DNA from: Bacteroidia bacterium
GTDB lineage: Bacteria > Bacteroidota > Bacteroidia > Flavobacteriales > Flavobacteriaceae
Direction of reading: 5' to 3'
Assembly: GCA_030427985.1 (NCBI GenBank)
Contig: JAUIBH010000014.1
Coordinates: forward strand, 1 to 60,499
Length of the DNA stretch: 60,499 nt
The position numbers and the translations under genes are program-made. Position 1 is the first letter of the stretch. Every line of letters begins with the position of its first letter. The notes beneath the pieces were generated by a model that did no database searches, had not been told where the DNA came from, and saw only the letters and a list, made by a program, of their open reading frames with translations. Below, piece after piece: positions 52,133 to 60,499 of the stretch.

Positions 52133-52156
52133 AAACCGATACGTGAAATTCCCCAA

Positions 52157-53443
52157 TCACTCCACTCTTTTCTTCACAACATTCCCTATCACAAATGCCA
52201 CCACAGCAGGCAACACCCACCCCAAATGATGCTCGTTCAGGGGCATCCACCACAAAATGTTTCTAACTGAATTGAAACCAATATCCATCGGTCCAAAAGC
52301 ATAAAAAAGAAATTCGGGGATGCTAAATACAACGGTGGTCACCACCACCCAACGGAAGACGATGGGCGATGCCCATTTTTCAGGGAGTACGTTCAATAGA
52401 ATCAAAACAATGGTAATAGGGTAAATAAACATAAGTGCCGGCAAAGCCACCGCAATAATATACCCTACATTGAACTGACCAATGAGTACACCTAATACAC
52501 ATCCGACCAAAGCTGTAATCCGGTAGGCCAAATGGGAATCGTTGAACCGTGCTCGAACAAAATCTGAAGTTCCTGTAACAATTCCCACTGCAGTGGTAAA
52601 ACAGGCCAAGCTTACCAGAAGGCTCAAAAACAGGGTGGCTGTGCTGCCCAAGGTTTCGGTACTGATGCCGCTCAAAAGAGCGGTTCGGGTAATATCAGCA
52701 GGAAAAACATCGCTGAACAAAGCCCCGGTTAAAATAAGTCCGGCATAGACGAGGAACAATCCCAAACCGGCCCAAAGCCCTGCCTTTCGGATGAGGCTTT
52801 TTTTGGCTTCGTAACTAGCCGTTCTGTCCTTAATATTAATGGAAACAATAATAACCGCACCCACTACAACCGCCCCGATGGCATCGAAGGTTTGGTAGCC
52901 TTCCAAAATCCCATCACTGAATGGATGTTTTAGGGTTGAAGTCGAAAAATCAAAATCCAATGAAAATACGGCCGTGGCCACAATCAACAATAGGATGATA
53001 AGGATACCCGGGGTGAGCAGCTTACCCACAACATCCAAAACCTTGGACCGATTGATGACAAACAGGTAGACCAAGGCAAAGTAGAGCAGGCTAGTGAGTA
53101 AAGTTGATGAATTCCATAGCGGTTGAATGGCCATTTCATGGGTTACCGATGCGGTGCGCGGGGAAGGTAGCGCAATGGAAATGGTATAGATGATATAGCA
53201 ATAGATAAGGCTGAAGGTGGGAGACACTTTTTTGGCGAAATCGAACAGTGTACCTTGAAGTCGCGCATGAGCTAAAATACCCAAGAGGGGAATCAACACG
53301 GCAGATAGACAAAATCCTAAGGTAACCAACCACCAAGAGTTCCCCGATTTAAACCCCAAAAGAGGGGGGAGAATAAGGTTTCCGGCACCAAAAAAGAGGG
53401 AGAAAAGGGCAAACGCGGTAATTGTTAACGTTTTTTTGTTCAT
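52157..53443 (-). CDS. brnQ: branched-chain amino acid transport carrier (LIVCS family)
   Basis: 428 residues with about 12 membrane helices. The start MNKKTLTITAFALFSLFFGA and GNLILPPLLGFKSGNSWW are characteristic of BrnQ, a sodium-coupled importer of Leu, Ile and Val. The ATG at 53443 is preferred over an upstream in-frame ATG because it begins the conserved N-terminus. The 3' end lies 24 bp from the multi-hairpin element. Confidence 0.92.
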   Translation of the reverse strand: MNKKTLTITAFALFSLFFGAGNLILPPLLGFKSGNSWWLVTLGFCLSAVLIPLLGILAHARLQGTLFDFAKKVSPTFSLIYCYIIYTISIALPSPRTASVTHEMAIQPLWNSSTLLTSLLYFALVYLFVINRSKVLDVVGKLLTPGILIILLLIVATAVFSLDFDFSTSTLKHPFSDGILEGYQTFDAIGAVVVGAVIIVSINIKDRTASYEAKKSLIRKAGLWAGLGLFLVYAGLILTGALFSDVFPADITRTALLSGISTETLGSTATLFLSLLVSLACFTTAVGIVTGTSDFVRARFNDSHLAYRITALVGCVLGVLIGQFNVGYIIAVALPALMFIYPITIVLILLNVLPEKWASPIVFRWVVVTTVVFSIPEFLFYAFGPMDIGFNSVRNILWWMPLNEHHLGWVLPAVVAFVIGNVVKKRVE

Positions 53444-53650
53444 AAGGTGTTGATAATTATTACACAATGTAGTATATTTCGAAAGCGCAGTTCAACGAAA
53501 ATAATTGACTTTTTGACGATTATAGTGTATTTCATCGAAAAAAAGTCTTTTGAAAAATCTGAGCAAAATAAAAAGTTATCAACATTCGTTGAAAAAGAAA
53601 AACCATTCAACAAAAACCAACGTATAACAAAAAACTACTATTAATCCACC

Positions 53651-53713
53651 ATGGCATTTTTAACGATTCCCCAAATCGAATGGATGCACCCTAACACAAC
53701 AACCGGCTTATGA
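53651..53713 (+). CDS. possible 20-aa leader peptide
   Basis: ATG-initiated MAFLTIPQIEWMHPNTTTGL whose stop overlaps the next start (ATGA at 53710). The tight coupling suggests translation, but the short length gives weak support. The rest of the 266-bp gap after brnQ is AT-rich with no recognised gene. Confidence 0.3.
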   Translation: MAFLTIPQIEWMHPNTTTGL

Positions 53714-53964
53714 AAACAACTACTACCCACCATGGCAACAAAATCTCTTCTTTATTCTGCAACGTATTTGGACATCACTACGTGGTTGCCAAAAAAGTGA
53801 CACAACACATTAAGGAATACAAGTGTATTCATTGTCAAAAAGAAGTTACCACAGATGTTAGTGGTAAGCTTTCCGCATTGACCCCCCAGATGCAGGAAAT
53901 CAACAACACACTAGAAGACATGTACAGAAAACGAAGGACAAAATTGGTGCAGCGTGTAGCATAA
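53710..53964 (+). CDS. small Cys/His-containing conserved flavobacterial protein
   Basis: 84 residues: FCNVFGHHYVVAKKVTQHIK followed by YKCIHCQKEVTTDVSGKL, in which the HH pair and CIHC could bind zinc, then a helical C-terminus (TPQMQEINNTLEDMYRKRRT). No named family was recognised, though small proteins of this pattern recur in flavobacteria. Cytoplasmic; could be a nucleic-acid or protein adaptor (speculative). Confidence 0.7.
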   Translation: MKTTTTHHGNKISSLFCNVFGHHYVVAKKVTQHIKEYKCIHCQKEVTTDVSGKLSALTPQMQEINNTLEDMYRKRRTKLVQRVA

Positions 53965-54087
53965 CCAAGTTTTCCAATACAAGTTTTACGGTTTATCCCG
54001 AAAACTTAAGTAAGTACCTACTGCTATACAGGTCGCGTGCCCCAAGACCATGAAGTGGATGCCCTTGAGTTTCGGGATTTTTTGTGC

Positions 54088-55134
54088 CTATCCGTTAAAG
54101 GAATTCCAGCCTTGGGCCGTAAGGGGTATCTTGGTTTCGGCACGGGTAATGAGATGTGCTCCCTCACTCTTTTGGGTCATGTGTCCGATGACGGTCAAAT
54201 TGGGATTGGCTTTTATTTTCGGAAAATCTGCCTGATCAATGGTAAATAACAATTCGTAATCCTCACCACCGCCCAAAGCAATCATGGTGCTATCCATTTG
54301 AAACTCTTCAGAGGTTGAAATTACGGTTGGATCCAGTGGAATTTTATCTTCAAACAGATTGCAGCCCACATCGCTGCGTTTGCACAAATGCAGAATTTCT
54401 GAGGATAGCCCATCGCTGATGTCGATCATAGAAGTGGGTTTTACTTCCAACTTCTGCAACAGCTCTATAATATCTTTTCGGGCTTCAGGCTTAAGCTGAC
54501 GCTCTACAATATAGGAGTAAGGTTCCAAATCCGGTTGGTTCTCTGGATTTACCTTGAAGACTTCTTTTTCCCGTTCCAAGACTTGGAGCCCCAAATAGGC
54601 ACCGCCCAAATCTCCGGTGACCACCAAAAGATCATTGGGTTTACTGCCACTTCGGTAAACAATATCCTTTTCATCAGCAATGCCCAAAGCCGTTACGCTA
54701 ATGAGCATCCCTTTGTTGGAAGAGGTAGTGTCGCCTCCGACCAAATCCACATTGTAAAGTTTGCAGGCCATGGCCACCCCATCATAAAACTCTTCCAAGG
54801 CTTCCAATGGAAAGCGGTTGGATACTGCAATGGAAACCGTTACCTGCGTGGCCATGGCATTCATGGCGTAAATATCCGACAGGTTTACCATTACGGATTT
54901 ATACCCCAAGTGCTTTAGGGGCATGTAGCTAAGGTCAAAATGTACCCCTTCCACTAACATATCGGTGGAAACAACCGTTTTTTTATTCTGAAAATCCAAT
55001 ACAGCGGCATCATCACCGATGCCCATTTTAGAGGAAGGTTGATGCAGTTCAAAATTTTGGGTGAGGTGTTCAATCAGGCCAAACTCTCCCAAATCTTCCA
55101 ATGAGGTACGTTGTGGATTTTTGTCTTCTATCAT
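54088..55134 (-). CDS. thiL: thiamine-phosphate kinase
   Basis: 348-residue ATP-dependent kinase converting thiamine phosphate to thiamine pyrophosphate. Signatures: IGDDAAVLDFQNKKTVVSTD near the N-terminus, VNLSDIYAMNAMATQVTVSI, VVTGDLGGAYLG and MIDISDGLSSEILHL, the AIR-synthase-fold active-site blocks. Full length. Divergent from the choice-of-anchor B lipoprotein. No TPP riboswitch is visible in the short 5' region. Confidence 0.95.
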   Translation of the reverse strand: MIEDKNPQRTSLEDLGEFGLIEHLTQNFELHQPSSKMGIGDDAAVLDFQNKKTVVSTDMLVEGVHFDLSYMPLKHLGYKSVMVNLSDIYAMNAMATQVTVSIAVSNRFPLEALEEFYDGVAMACKLYNVDLVGGDTTSSNKGMLISVTALGIADEKDIVYRSGSKPNDLLVVTGDLGGAYLGLQVLEREKEVFKVNPENQPDLEPYSYIVERQLKPEARKDIIELLQKLEVKPTSMIDISDGLSSEILHLCKRSDVGCNLFEDKIPLDPTVISTSEEFQMDSTMIALGGGEDYELLFTIDQADFPKIKANPNLTVIGHMTQKSEGAHLITRAETKIPLTAQGWNSFNG

Positions 55135-55138
55135 TGGG

Positions 55139-55146
55139 CAAAAGTA
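55139..55146 (-). promoter_or_regulatory. -7 promoter element for thiL
   Basis: On the minus strand TACTTTTG (TAnnTTTG) ends 4 nt before the thiL ATG, again implying a very short 5' leader. Confidence 0.45.
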
Positions 55147-55203
55147 AACAGGATAATTTTAAATTGTACCTTTAGAAGAAAACAAACGTAAAATTGCTAT
55201 GTC

Positions 55204-56469
55204 ATGGGAATAAAAGCTTTATTGCCACTTTTAGCCATTTTGTTTTTAGCGGGATGCTCAAGCGATGACAGTCCTAATGCACCAAATGGAAATGGAGGAG
55301 GTATGGAAGAGGAGGGACCAAACATTGGCGATGGAACCGTTTTTCTTTGGTCCAGCCCTTGTGAAGCTGGAGTGGCCACTGTTTATCCTTGCCAAGGGTA
55401 TGATTTGCTCTTTCAAATGGACCTCGATGCTTTCAATGCAAATGCAGCAAACGATATTTGGGGTTGGACGGATGCTTCCACAGGCAATGAATATGCCCTG
55501 ATCGGTTTGGACAATGGTACCGCCTTTGTGGATATCACCAATGCCCAAAACCCAGTTTATTTAGGAAAATTCCCCACGGCTACCGAATCCAGTATTTGGC
55601 GAGATATCAAGGTTTATGGAGATTATGCCTTCATTGTATCGGAGGCCAAAAACCATGGCATGCAAGTCTTCGATTTAAAAAAACTCAGAAATGTTGCTGA
55701 ACCACCAGAAGTTTTTACGGCTGATACGCGCTATACTGGAATTGGAAATGCCCATAACATTGTGATCAATGAAGAAATGGGTTTTGCCTACCCCGTAGGT
55801 ACGGCACGCAATGATACGTTTAATGGAGGAGTACATTTTGTTGATATTCAAGACCCAACAAGCCCAACCGGTGTGGGTGGATATGGCGCAAATGGGTACA
55901 CTCATGATGCCCAAGTAATCTCCTATAATGGACCGGATACAGATTATTCTGGACGAGAAATTTTTATCGGCGCCAATGAAACCCAAATAGCCATAGCTGA
56001 TATAACTGACAAGACCAACCCAAGTGAAATAAGCACTATAGGTTACCCCAATAGAGGATATACTCATCAGGGTTGGTTCACGGATGACCATCGTTATTAC
56101 ATTTTAGGTGATGAGACCGATGAAATCAATTTTGGTTTCGATTCCAGAACTTTGATTTTTGATATGACAGATTTGGACAATCCTGTATTGCATACCACCT
56201 ATATAGGGCCAACCTCAGCAACCGATCACAATGGCTATGTAAGGGGTGATGAATTTTTCTTGGCCAATTACTCGGCAGGTCTACGGGTGTTGGATATTTC
56301 AGGAATTGATTCAGGAACCATTACCGAAACCGGTTTTTTTGACACCCATCCAACCAACAACATACCTGGATTTGATGGGGTTTGGAGTGTCTATCCCTAT
56401 TTTGAAAGCGGTAAGATTATCGTCAGCGACACCCAATCTGGGTTTTTTGTGGTGCAAAAATCCAATTAA
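55204..56469 (+). CDS. choice-of-anchor B family lipoprotein (beta-propeller)
   Basis: 421 residues with lipoprotein signal LLPLLAILFLAGCSSDDS (Cys at about 19) and a Gly/Asn spacer. The body has LVIVD-like propeller repeats: ALIGLDNGTAFVDITNAQNP, FIVSEAKNHGMQVFDLKKLR, YTHDAQVISYNG and FLANYSAGLRVLDISGID. This family is secreted or surface-anchored, with unknown ligand. It ends 2 bp before a second propeller lipoprotein, so the two are likely co-expressed surface partners. Confidence 0.85.
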   Translation: MGIKALLPLLAILFLAGCSSDDSPNAPNGNGGGMEEEGPNIGDGTVFLWSSPCEAGVATVYPCQGYDLLFQMDLDAFNANAANDIWGWTDASTGNEYALIGLDNGTAFVDITNAQNPVYLGKFPTATESSIWRDIKVYGDYAFIVSEAKNHGMQVFDLKKLRNVAEPPEVFTADTRYTGIGNAHNIVINEEMGFAYPVGTARNDTFNGGVHFVDIQDPTSPTGVGGYGANGYTHDAQVISYNGPDTDYSGREIFIGANETQIAIADITDKTNPSEISTIGYPNRGYTHQGWFTDDHRYYILGDETDEINFGFDSRTLIFDMTDLDNPVLHTTYIGPTSATDHNGYVRGDEFFLANYSAGLRVLDISGIDSGTITETGFFDTHPTNNIPGFDGVWSVYPYFESGKIIVSDTQSGFFVVQKSN

Positions 56470-56471
56470 CA

Positions 56472-57815
56472 ATGAGGAGGTTCGAATATATCTTTTTATT
56501 GATTTGCCTTTGGTCCTGTTCAAATGATGATGTTTCTCCGGCCCCGGAAATGGAAACCCCTTTTTTGGGCGAAGTGAAGTGGATCAAAAGTTTTGGGGGT
56601 TCTGGAGAGGAAACTGCACAGTCCATTATCCAAACTATGGATGGCGGCTACGCCATTTTGGGGTATAGCAATAGTACAGATGGTGATTTGGCTGGGAAAA
56701 CCTTGGCAGTAAACGATTATTGGCTGCTAAAATTGGATGCCGAAGGTAATTTACAATGGAACAAGACGTATGGAGGTAGCAAGGACGATCGTGGGCAATC
56801 CGTAATCCAGACCTCAGATGGGGGCTATGCCCTAGTGGGCTATGCCATGAGTGATGATGGCGATGGCAGCAACAATGAAGGGTTCCATGATAACTGGATT
56901 CTTCGTCTAGATGCATCAGGCAATATTTTATGGGAACAAAGCTTTGGATTTGCTGGACATGATCATTCCTATGATGTGATTCAGACAATGGATGGGGGTT
57001 TCTTTTTTGCTGGTTTTTTAGATGTGACCCTTTCCAATGGTGAAGGAAATTTTGGAAAAGGAATAAGCTCGCTCACAAGACATGGTGTTGGGGAGTTTTG
57101 GGGCACCAAACTCGATGCTGAGGGCAATTTGGAATGGAGAAGATATTTTGGCGGCACCAACAATGATAGAGCCCATGCGGTGGTTCAAGCAGATGATGGT
57201 GGCTTTGTGATGGCCGGCTTTTCAGAAAGTGATGATTTTGACGTCTCCAACACCAAGGGCAGTTACGATTTTTGGGTGGTCAAAGTAGATGCAGGGGGAG
57301 ACTTAGTATGGGAAAAATCCTTTGGAGGAACAGGCATAGAGGTTTCGTATGATATCAAAAAAACTCCGGATGGTGCTTATGCTATTTTGGGACATACATT
57401 TAGTACCGATACCGATATTTCCAGAAATCATGGTGAATCTGATGTCTGGCTCATTAAAATTGATGACGATGGAAACTTGTTGTGGGAAAAGACCTTTGGA
57501 GGTTCCGAATTTGATGATGCCAAAGGACTTGATATTGCCCCAAATGGTAGTTTTGTAATCGCTGGAAATTCAAAAAGTACAGATGGTGATGCCACTGAAA
57601 ATAAGGGTGAAAATGACCTATGGTTTATCAAAACCGATAAGGGTGGAAATCTCACCTATCAAAAATCCTTTGGAGGTTCTGGATTGGACTTCGGTTTTGA
57701 TGTTGTCCATTGTGAAGATGGCTCTGTTGTTCTAGTCGGAGAAGCGGCCAGTAGTGACTTCGTGGACCTTGCCCCCAAGGGAATGACCGACCTCGTGGTC
57801 ATTAAACTTAAATAG
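56472..57815 (+). CDS. lipoprotein with seven propeller-type repeats
   Basis: 447 residues with lipoprotein signal MRRFEYIFLLICLWSC (Cys at about 16) and seven tandem repeats of about 58 residues from residue 36 to the end. Each repeat starts near SFGGSG/TYGGSK, then QTMDGGYAILGYS, STDGD and DYWLLKLDAEGNL. Seven equal repeats suggest a seven-bladed beta-propeller closed at the C-terminus. No catalytic motif. Paired with the choice-of-anchor B lipoprotein 2 bp upstream; likely an exported binding protein. Confidence 0.8.
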   Translation: MRRFEYIFLLICLWSCSNDDVSPAPEMETPFLGEVKWIKSFGGSGEETAQSIIQTMDGGYAILGYSNSTDGDLAGKTLAVNDYWLLKLDAEGNLQWNKTYGGSKDDRGQSVIQTSDGGYALVGYAMSDDGDGSNNEGFHDNWILRLDASGNILWEQSFGFAGHDHSYDVIQTMDGGFFFAGFLDVTLSNGEGNFGKGISSLTRHGVGEFWGTKLDAEGNLEWRRYFGGTNNDRAHAVVQADDGGFVMAGFSESDDFDVSNTKGSYDFWVVKVDAGGDLVWEKSFGGTGIEVSYDIKKTPDGAYAILGHTFSTDTDISRNHGESDVWLIKIDDDGNLLWEKTFGGSEFDDAKGLDIAPNGSFVIAGNSKSTDGDATENKGENDLWFIKTDKGGNLTYQKSFGGSGLDFGFDVVHCEDGSVVLVGEAASSDFVDLAPKGMTDLVVIKLK

Positions 57816-57896
57816 CCACCCTGTTCCATAGAAAACCCCTATGAACATATTCGTTATTATAATGTTAGGATTCATGGTAAAACCCTACTTATACAG

Positions 57897-57904
57897 TATA
57901 TTTG
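57897..57904 (+). promoter_or_regulatory. -7 promoter element for the suf operon
   Basis: TATATTTG matches TAnnTTTG exactly, 28 nt before the first suf-type gene at 57933. Confidence 0.55.
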
Positions 57905-57932
57905 TGGGCTATTTAGAACAAATCCAGTTAAG

Positions 57933-58262
57933 ATGATTAAAGTTTCAGAAACAGCTAAGCAGAAAGTGGTGTCGCTCATGACCGAGGAAGGTTATGACGC
58001 CAGCACCGATTTTGTGCGTGTAGGCGTGAAAAGTGGAGGGTGCAGCGGTTTGTCCTATGAATTGAAATTTGATAAAACAGCTGCTGATACCGATAAGGTT
58101 TTTGAGGATAATGCCGTGCGCATCATCGTAGATAAAAAGAGCTTTTTATACCTCGTGGGCACCACATTGGAATATTCAGGAGGATTGAACGGGAAAGGCT
58201 TTGTCTTCAATAACCCCAATGCTCAGCGCACTTGCGGTTGTGGAGAGAGTTTTTCACTCTAA
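57933..58262 (+). CDS. HesB/IscA/SufA-family iron-sulfur carrier
   Basis: 109-residue A-type carrier that delivers Fe-S clusters to apo-proteins. The three conserved cysteines are present: VKSGGCSGLSYEL and RTCGCGESF. It is 38 bp before sufB, so it is the first gene of a suf operon; SufA, IscA or ErpA naming cannot be decided from sequence alone. Confidence 0.93.
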   Translation: MIKVSETAKQKVVSLMTEEGYDASTDFVRVGVKSGGCSGLSYELKFDKTAADTDKVFEDNAVRIIVDKKSFLYLVGTTLEYSGGLNGKGFVFNNPNAQRTCGCGESFSL

Positions 58263-58300
58263 GGCTTGATAAAAAGCGTTCATTTGACTAACTTAAGTTT

Positions 58301-59746
58301 ATGGCTTACACAGAAGAAGAATTAAAAAAAGAACTGGAAACCAAAGAGTATGAGTATGGTTTCTACACAGATATAGAATCGGACACCTTGCCCAAGGGTT
58401 TGAACGAGGACATCGTTATTGCCATTTCCAAAAAGAAGGAAGAACCGGATTGGATGACCGAGTGGCGTTTGGAAGCGTTTAGGGCATGGAAACAAATGGA
58501 AGAACCAGAATGGGCCAATGTGAAATACAAAAAGCCCAATTTTCAGGATATTTCCTATTACTCCGCTCCCAACAAAAAACCCAAATACAACAGTTTGGAC
58601 GAAGTGGACCCAGAATTGCTGGATACCTTCAAAAAGTTGGGCATCTCGGTAGATGAGCAAAAGAAATTGGCCGGGGTGGCCGTGGACATTGTAATGGATT
58701 CCGTTTCCGTGGCCACGACCTTTAAAAAAACCTTGGCTGAAAAAGGAATTATTTTCTGCTCCATTTCAGAGGCAATTCAAGAGCATCCTGAGTTGGTAAA
58801 AAAATACATTGGTACGGTAGTTCCCCAAAAGGACAACTTTTATGCAGCACTGAACTCCGCTGTGTTTTCCGATGGGTCTTTTTGCTACATTCCGAAAGGG
58901 GTGCGTTGTCCTATGGAATTGTCCACCTATTTCCGAATCAATCAAGCAGGGACTGGGCAGTTTGAGCGGACCTTGGTTATTGCTGAGGAAGGTAGCTACG
59001 TAAGTTATTTGGAAGGCTGTACTGCTCCCATGCGTGATGAAAACCAATTGCACGCCGCCGTGGTGGAACTTATTGCTTTGGATAATGCTGAAATAAAATA
59101 TTCTACCGTACAGAACTGGTTCCCTGGCGATAAAGAGGGGAAAGGTGGGGTTTTCAACTTTGTGACCAAACGCGGACTATGTGAAAATAACGCGAAAATT
59201 TCTTGGACTCAGGTAGAAACGGGATCAGCGGTCACTTGGAAGTATCCTTCCTGTATTTTGAAAGGGAACAATTCCATAGGAGAGTTCTATTCCATTGCGG
59301 TGACCAATAATTTTCAACAGGCCGATACCGGAACTAAGATGATTCACTTAGGGAAAAACACCCGAAGCACCATCATTTCAAAAGGTATTTCTGCTGGTAA
59401 ATCCCAAAACAGTTACCGTGGACTGGTGCAAGTGAATAGCAGAGCGGAGAATGCGCGAAACTTTTCACAGTGCGATTCTTTGTTGATGGGAAATGAATGT
59501 GGGGCACATACCTTTCCATACATAGAAGTAAAAAATAAGACTGCACAAATAGAACACGAGGCCACCACCAGTAAGATTGGTGAGGACCAAATTTTTTACT
59601 GTAACCAACGCGGTATTGATACAGAGAAAGCCATCGCATTGATTGTGAATGGTTTTAGCAAGGAAGTATTGAACAAACTTCCCATGGAGTTTGCCGTGGA
59701 AGCACAAAAATTATTGGAAATCAGCCTTGAAGGTTCAGTAGGATAA
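58301..59746 (+). CDS. sufB: Fe-S cluster assembly scaffold SufB
   Basis: 481-residue core scaffold of the SUF system, which works with SufC and SufD to build clusters. Family blocks include [60 protein letters not shown] and [20 protein letters not shown], the last near the C-terminal beta-helix/helix region. Length fits. Followed by sufC after 49 bp. Confidence 0.97.
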   Translation: MAYTEEELKKELETKEYEYGFYTDIESDTLPKGLNEDIVIAISKKKEEPDWMTEWRLEAFRAWKQMEEPEWANVKYKKPNFQDISYYSAPNKKPKYNSLDEVDPELLDTFKKLGISVDEQKKLAGVAVDIVMDSVSVATTFKKTLAEKGIIFCSISEAIQEHPELVKKYIGTVVPQKDNFYAALNSAVFSDGSFCYIPKGVRCPMELSTYFRINQAGTGQFERTLVIAEEGSYVSYLEGCTAPMRDENQLHAAVVELIALDNAEIKYSTVQNWFPGDKEGKGGVFNFVTKRGLCENNAKISWTQVETGSAVTWKYPSCILKGNNSIGEFYSIAVTNNFQQADTGTKMIHLGKNTRSTIISKGISAGKSQNSYRGLVQVNSRAENARNFSQCDSLLMGNECGAHTFPYIEVKNKTAQIEHEATTSKIGEDQIFYCNQRGIDTEKAIALIVNGFSKEVLNKLPMEFAVEAQKLLEISLEGSVG

Positions 59747-59795
59747 CACTAAAGTAGAAGCAAGTCAATCGACAAAACAATTTGAAGAAGAACAG

Positions 59796-60499
59796 ATGTT
59801 AAAGATCAACAATTTACACGCTAGCGTAGACGATAAAAAAATCCTGAAAGGAATCAACCTTGAGGTCAATCCCGGAGAAGTACATGCCATTATGGGACCC
59901 AACGGTTCCGGAAAGAGCACCTTGGCTTCTGTGATTGCTGGAAAAGAGGAATTCGAGATAAAAAAAGGAAACATTTCCCTGGAAGGTGAGGATTTGGAAG
60001 AGATGGCTTCAGAGGAAAGAGCGCACAAAGGTATCTTTCTATCCTTTCAATATCCAGTGGAAATCCCTGGGGTTTCGGTGACCAACTTTATAAAAACGGC
60101 CATCAATGAATCCAGAAAGGCACGTGGCATGGAAGATATGCCCGCCAATGAAATGTTGAAGCTCATTCGTGAGAAATCGCAGCTGCTGGATATTGATCGC
60201 AAGTTTTTGTCCCGTTCCTTGAATGAAGGATTTTCTGGAGGTGAGAAAAAAAGGAATGAAATTTTCCAAATGGCCATGATGGAACCCAAATTGGCCATTT
60301 TGGATGAAACTGATTCTGGATTGGACATTGACGCCTTGCGCATTGTGGCCAATGGTGTGAACAAGTTGCGTGGCAAAGACAATGCGATAATTGTGATTAC
60401 CCACTACCAGCGTTTGTTGGAATATATCGTTCCAGATTACGTGCACGTATTGCATGATGGAAACATTGTGAAATCTGGTACCAAGGAATTAGCCTTGGA
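59796..60499 (+). CDS. sufC: Fe-S cluster assembly ATPase SufC (3' truncated by window)
   Basis: The visible 234 residues of an ABC-type ATPase that drives SufBC2D. Walker A is MGPNGSGKST (34-42), the signature is LNEGFSGGEKKRNEI, and Walker B reads LAILDETDSGLDIDAL, as in SufC. The gene starts at ATG 59796 and is open at the window end; only a short C-terminal part should be missing. sufD and sufS are expected beyond the edge but are not visible. Confidence 0.95.
   Translation, partial: MLKINNLHASVDDKKILKGINLEVNPGEVHAIMGPNGSGKSTLASVIAGKEEFEIKKGNISLEGEDLEEMASEERAHKGIFLSFQYPVEIPGVSVTNFIKTAINESRKARGMEDMPANEMLKLIREKSQLLDIDRKFLSRSLNEGFSGGEKKRNEIFQMAMMEPKLAILDETDSGLDIDALRIVANGVNKLRGKDNAIIVITHYQRLLEYIVPDYVHVLHDGNIVKSGTKELAL

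Overview
The window looks like a chromosomal segment from a marine-type flavobacterium (Bacteroidota, Flavobacteriaceae; an Allomuricauda/Muricauda-like genus is plausible but not proven). Evidence: type IX secretion/gliding genes (a SprE/PorW-like protein, gldH), Bacteroidota-only families (RicT with PSP1 domain, DUF4292, HU-SPOR fusion), the long secreted form of ATP synthase subunit a, and recurrent TAnnTTTG promoter elements. Gene density is high, and nearly all of the window is core metabolism and cell-envelope biology. No tRNA, rRNA, CRISPR array, classical IS element or prophage was seen.

Layout. 1-8.9 kb: 3' part of a SprE/PorW-like TPR gene, a bactofilin, AtpZ, a DUF6168-like membrane protein, then atpB-E-F-H-A-[four-helix-bundle gene]-G ending in a strong terminator; atpD and atpC are not here. 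9-15.8 kb: polysaccharide flippase, dut, sugar nucleotidyltransferase, TPR protein, DUF4292 lipoprotein, EnvC-like protein, aldo/keto reductase. 15.9-21.5 kb: thioesterase, an HU-SPOR membrane protein divergent from dprA, a GIY-YIG gene embedded in REP-like repeats, trpS, a GlsB-like protein, plsC. 21.5-26.4 kb (minus strand): a GAF/LytS-like protein with a degenerate kinase domain, then lipoprotein - ECF sigma factor - putative dual-membrane-spanning anti-sigma factor, and recA. 26.7-33.7 kb: trhO, ricT, gldH, PBP1A, and a CoA-transferase operon (subunits A and B) split by a second four-helix-bundle gene. 34-41 kb: GNAT, a divergent pair of HTH regulators, an aminotransferase, an orphan Vsr-like nuclease, sdhCAB. 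41-51 kb: rimK with an aspartoacylase-like hydrolase, membrane acyltransferase, pepP-crp/fnr, tautomerase-SDR-NTF2, small membrane protein, retropepsin-like protease, ketopantoate reductase-like protein. 51.3-52.2 kb: an SMI1/KNR4 gene in a cassette with terminal inverted repeats and a multi-hairpin tail. 52-60.5 kb: brnQ, a small Cys/His protein, thiL, two beta-propeller lipoproteins, and the suf operon (iscA-like, sufB, sufC cut by the window end).

The most unusual theme is a set of very small gene cassettes dropped into otherwise conserved operons or intergenic gaps, each bounded by its own short repeats: two paralogous four-helix-bundle (S23/IVS-type) genes sitting between subunit genes of ATP synthase and of a CoA-transferase, a possible empty scar of the same kind between atpF and atpH, a possible remnant near 43.55 kb, a GIY-YIG gene between 49-nt direct repeats, and an SMI1/KNR4 gene between perfect 10-bp inverted repeats. 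None carries a recognisable transposase. The second theme is proteins that keep a family fold while losing canonical catalytic residues (LytS-like kinase, Vsr-like nuclease, SDR, EnvC-like LytM domain). All calls come from reading the sequence; no database search was run.
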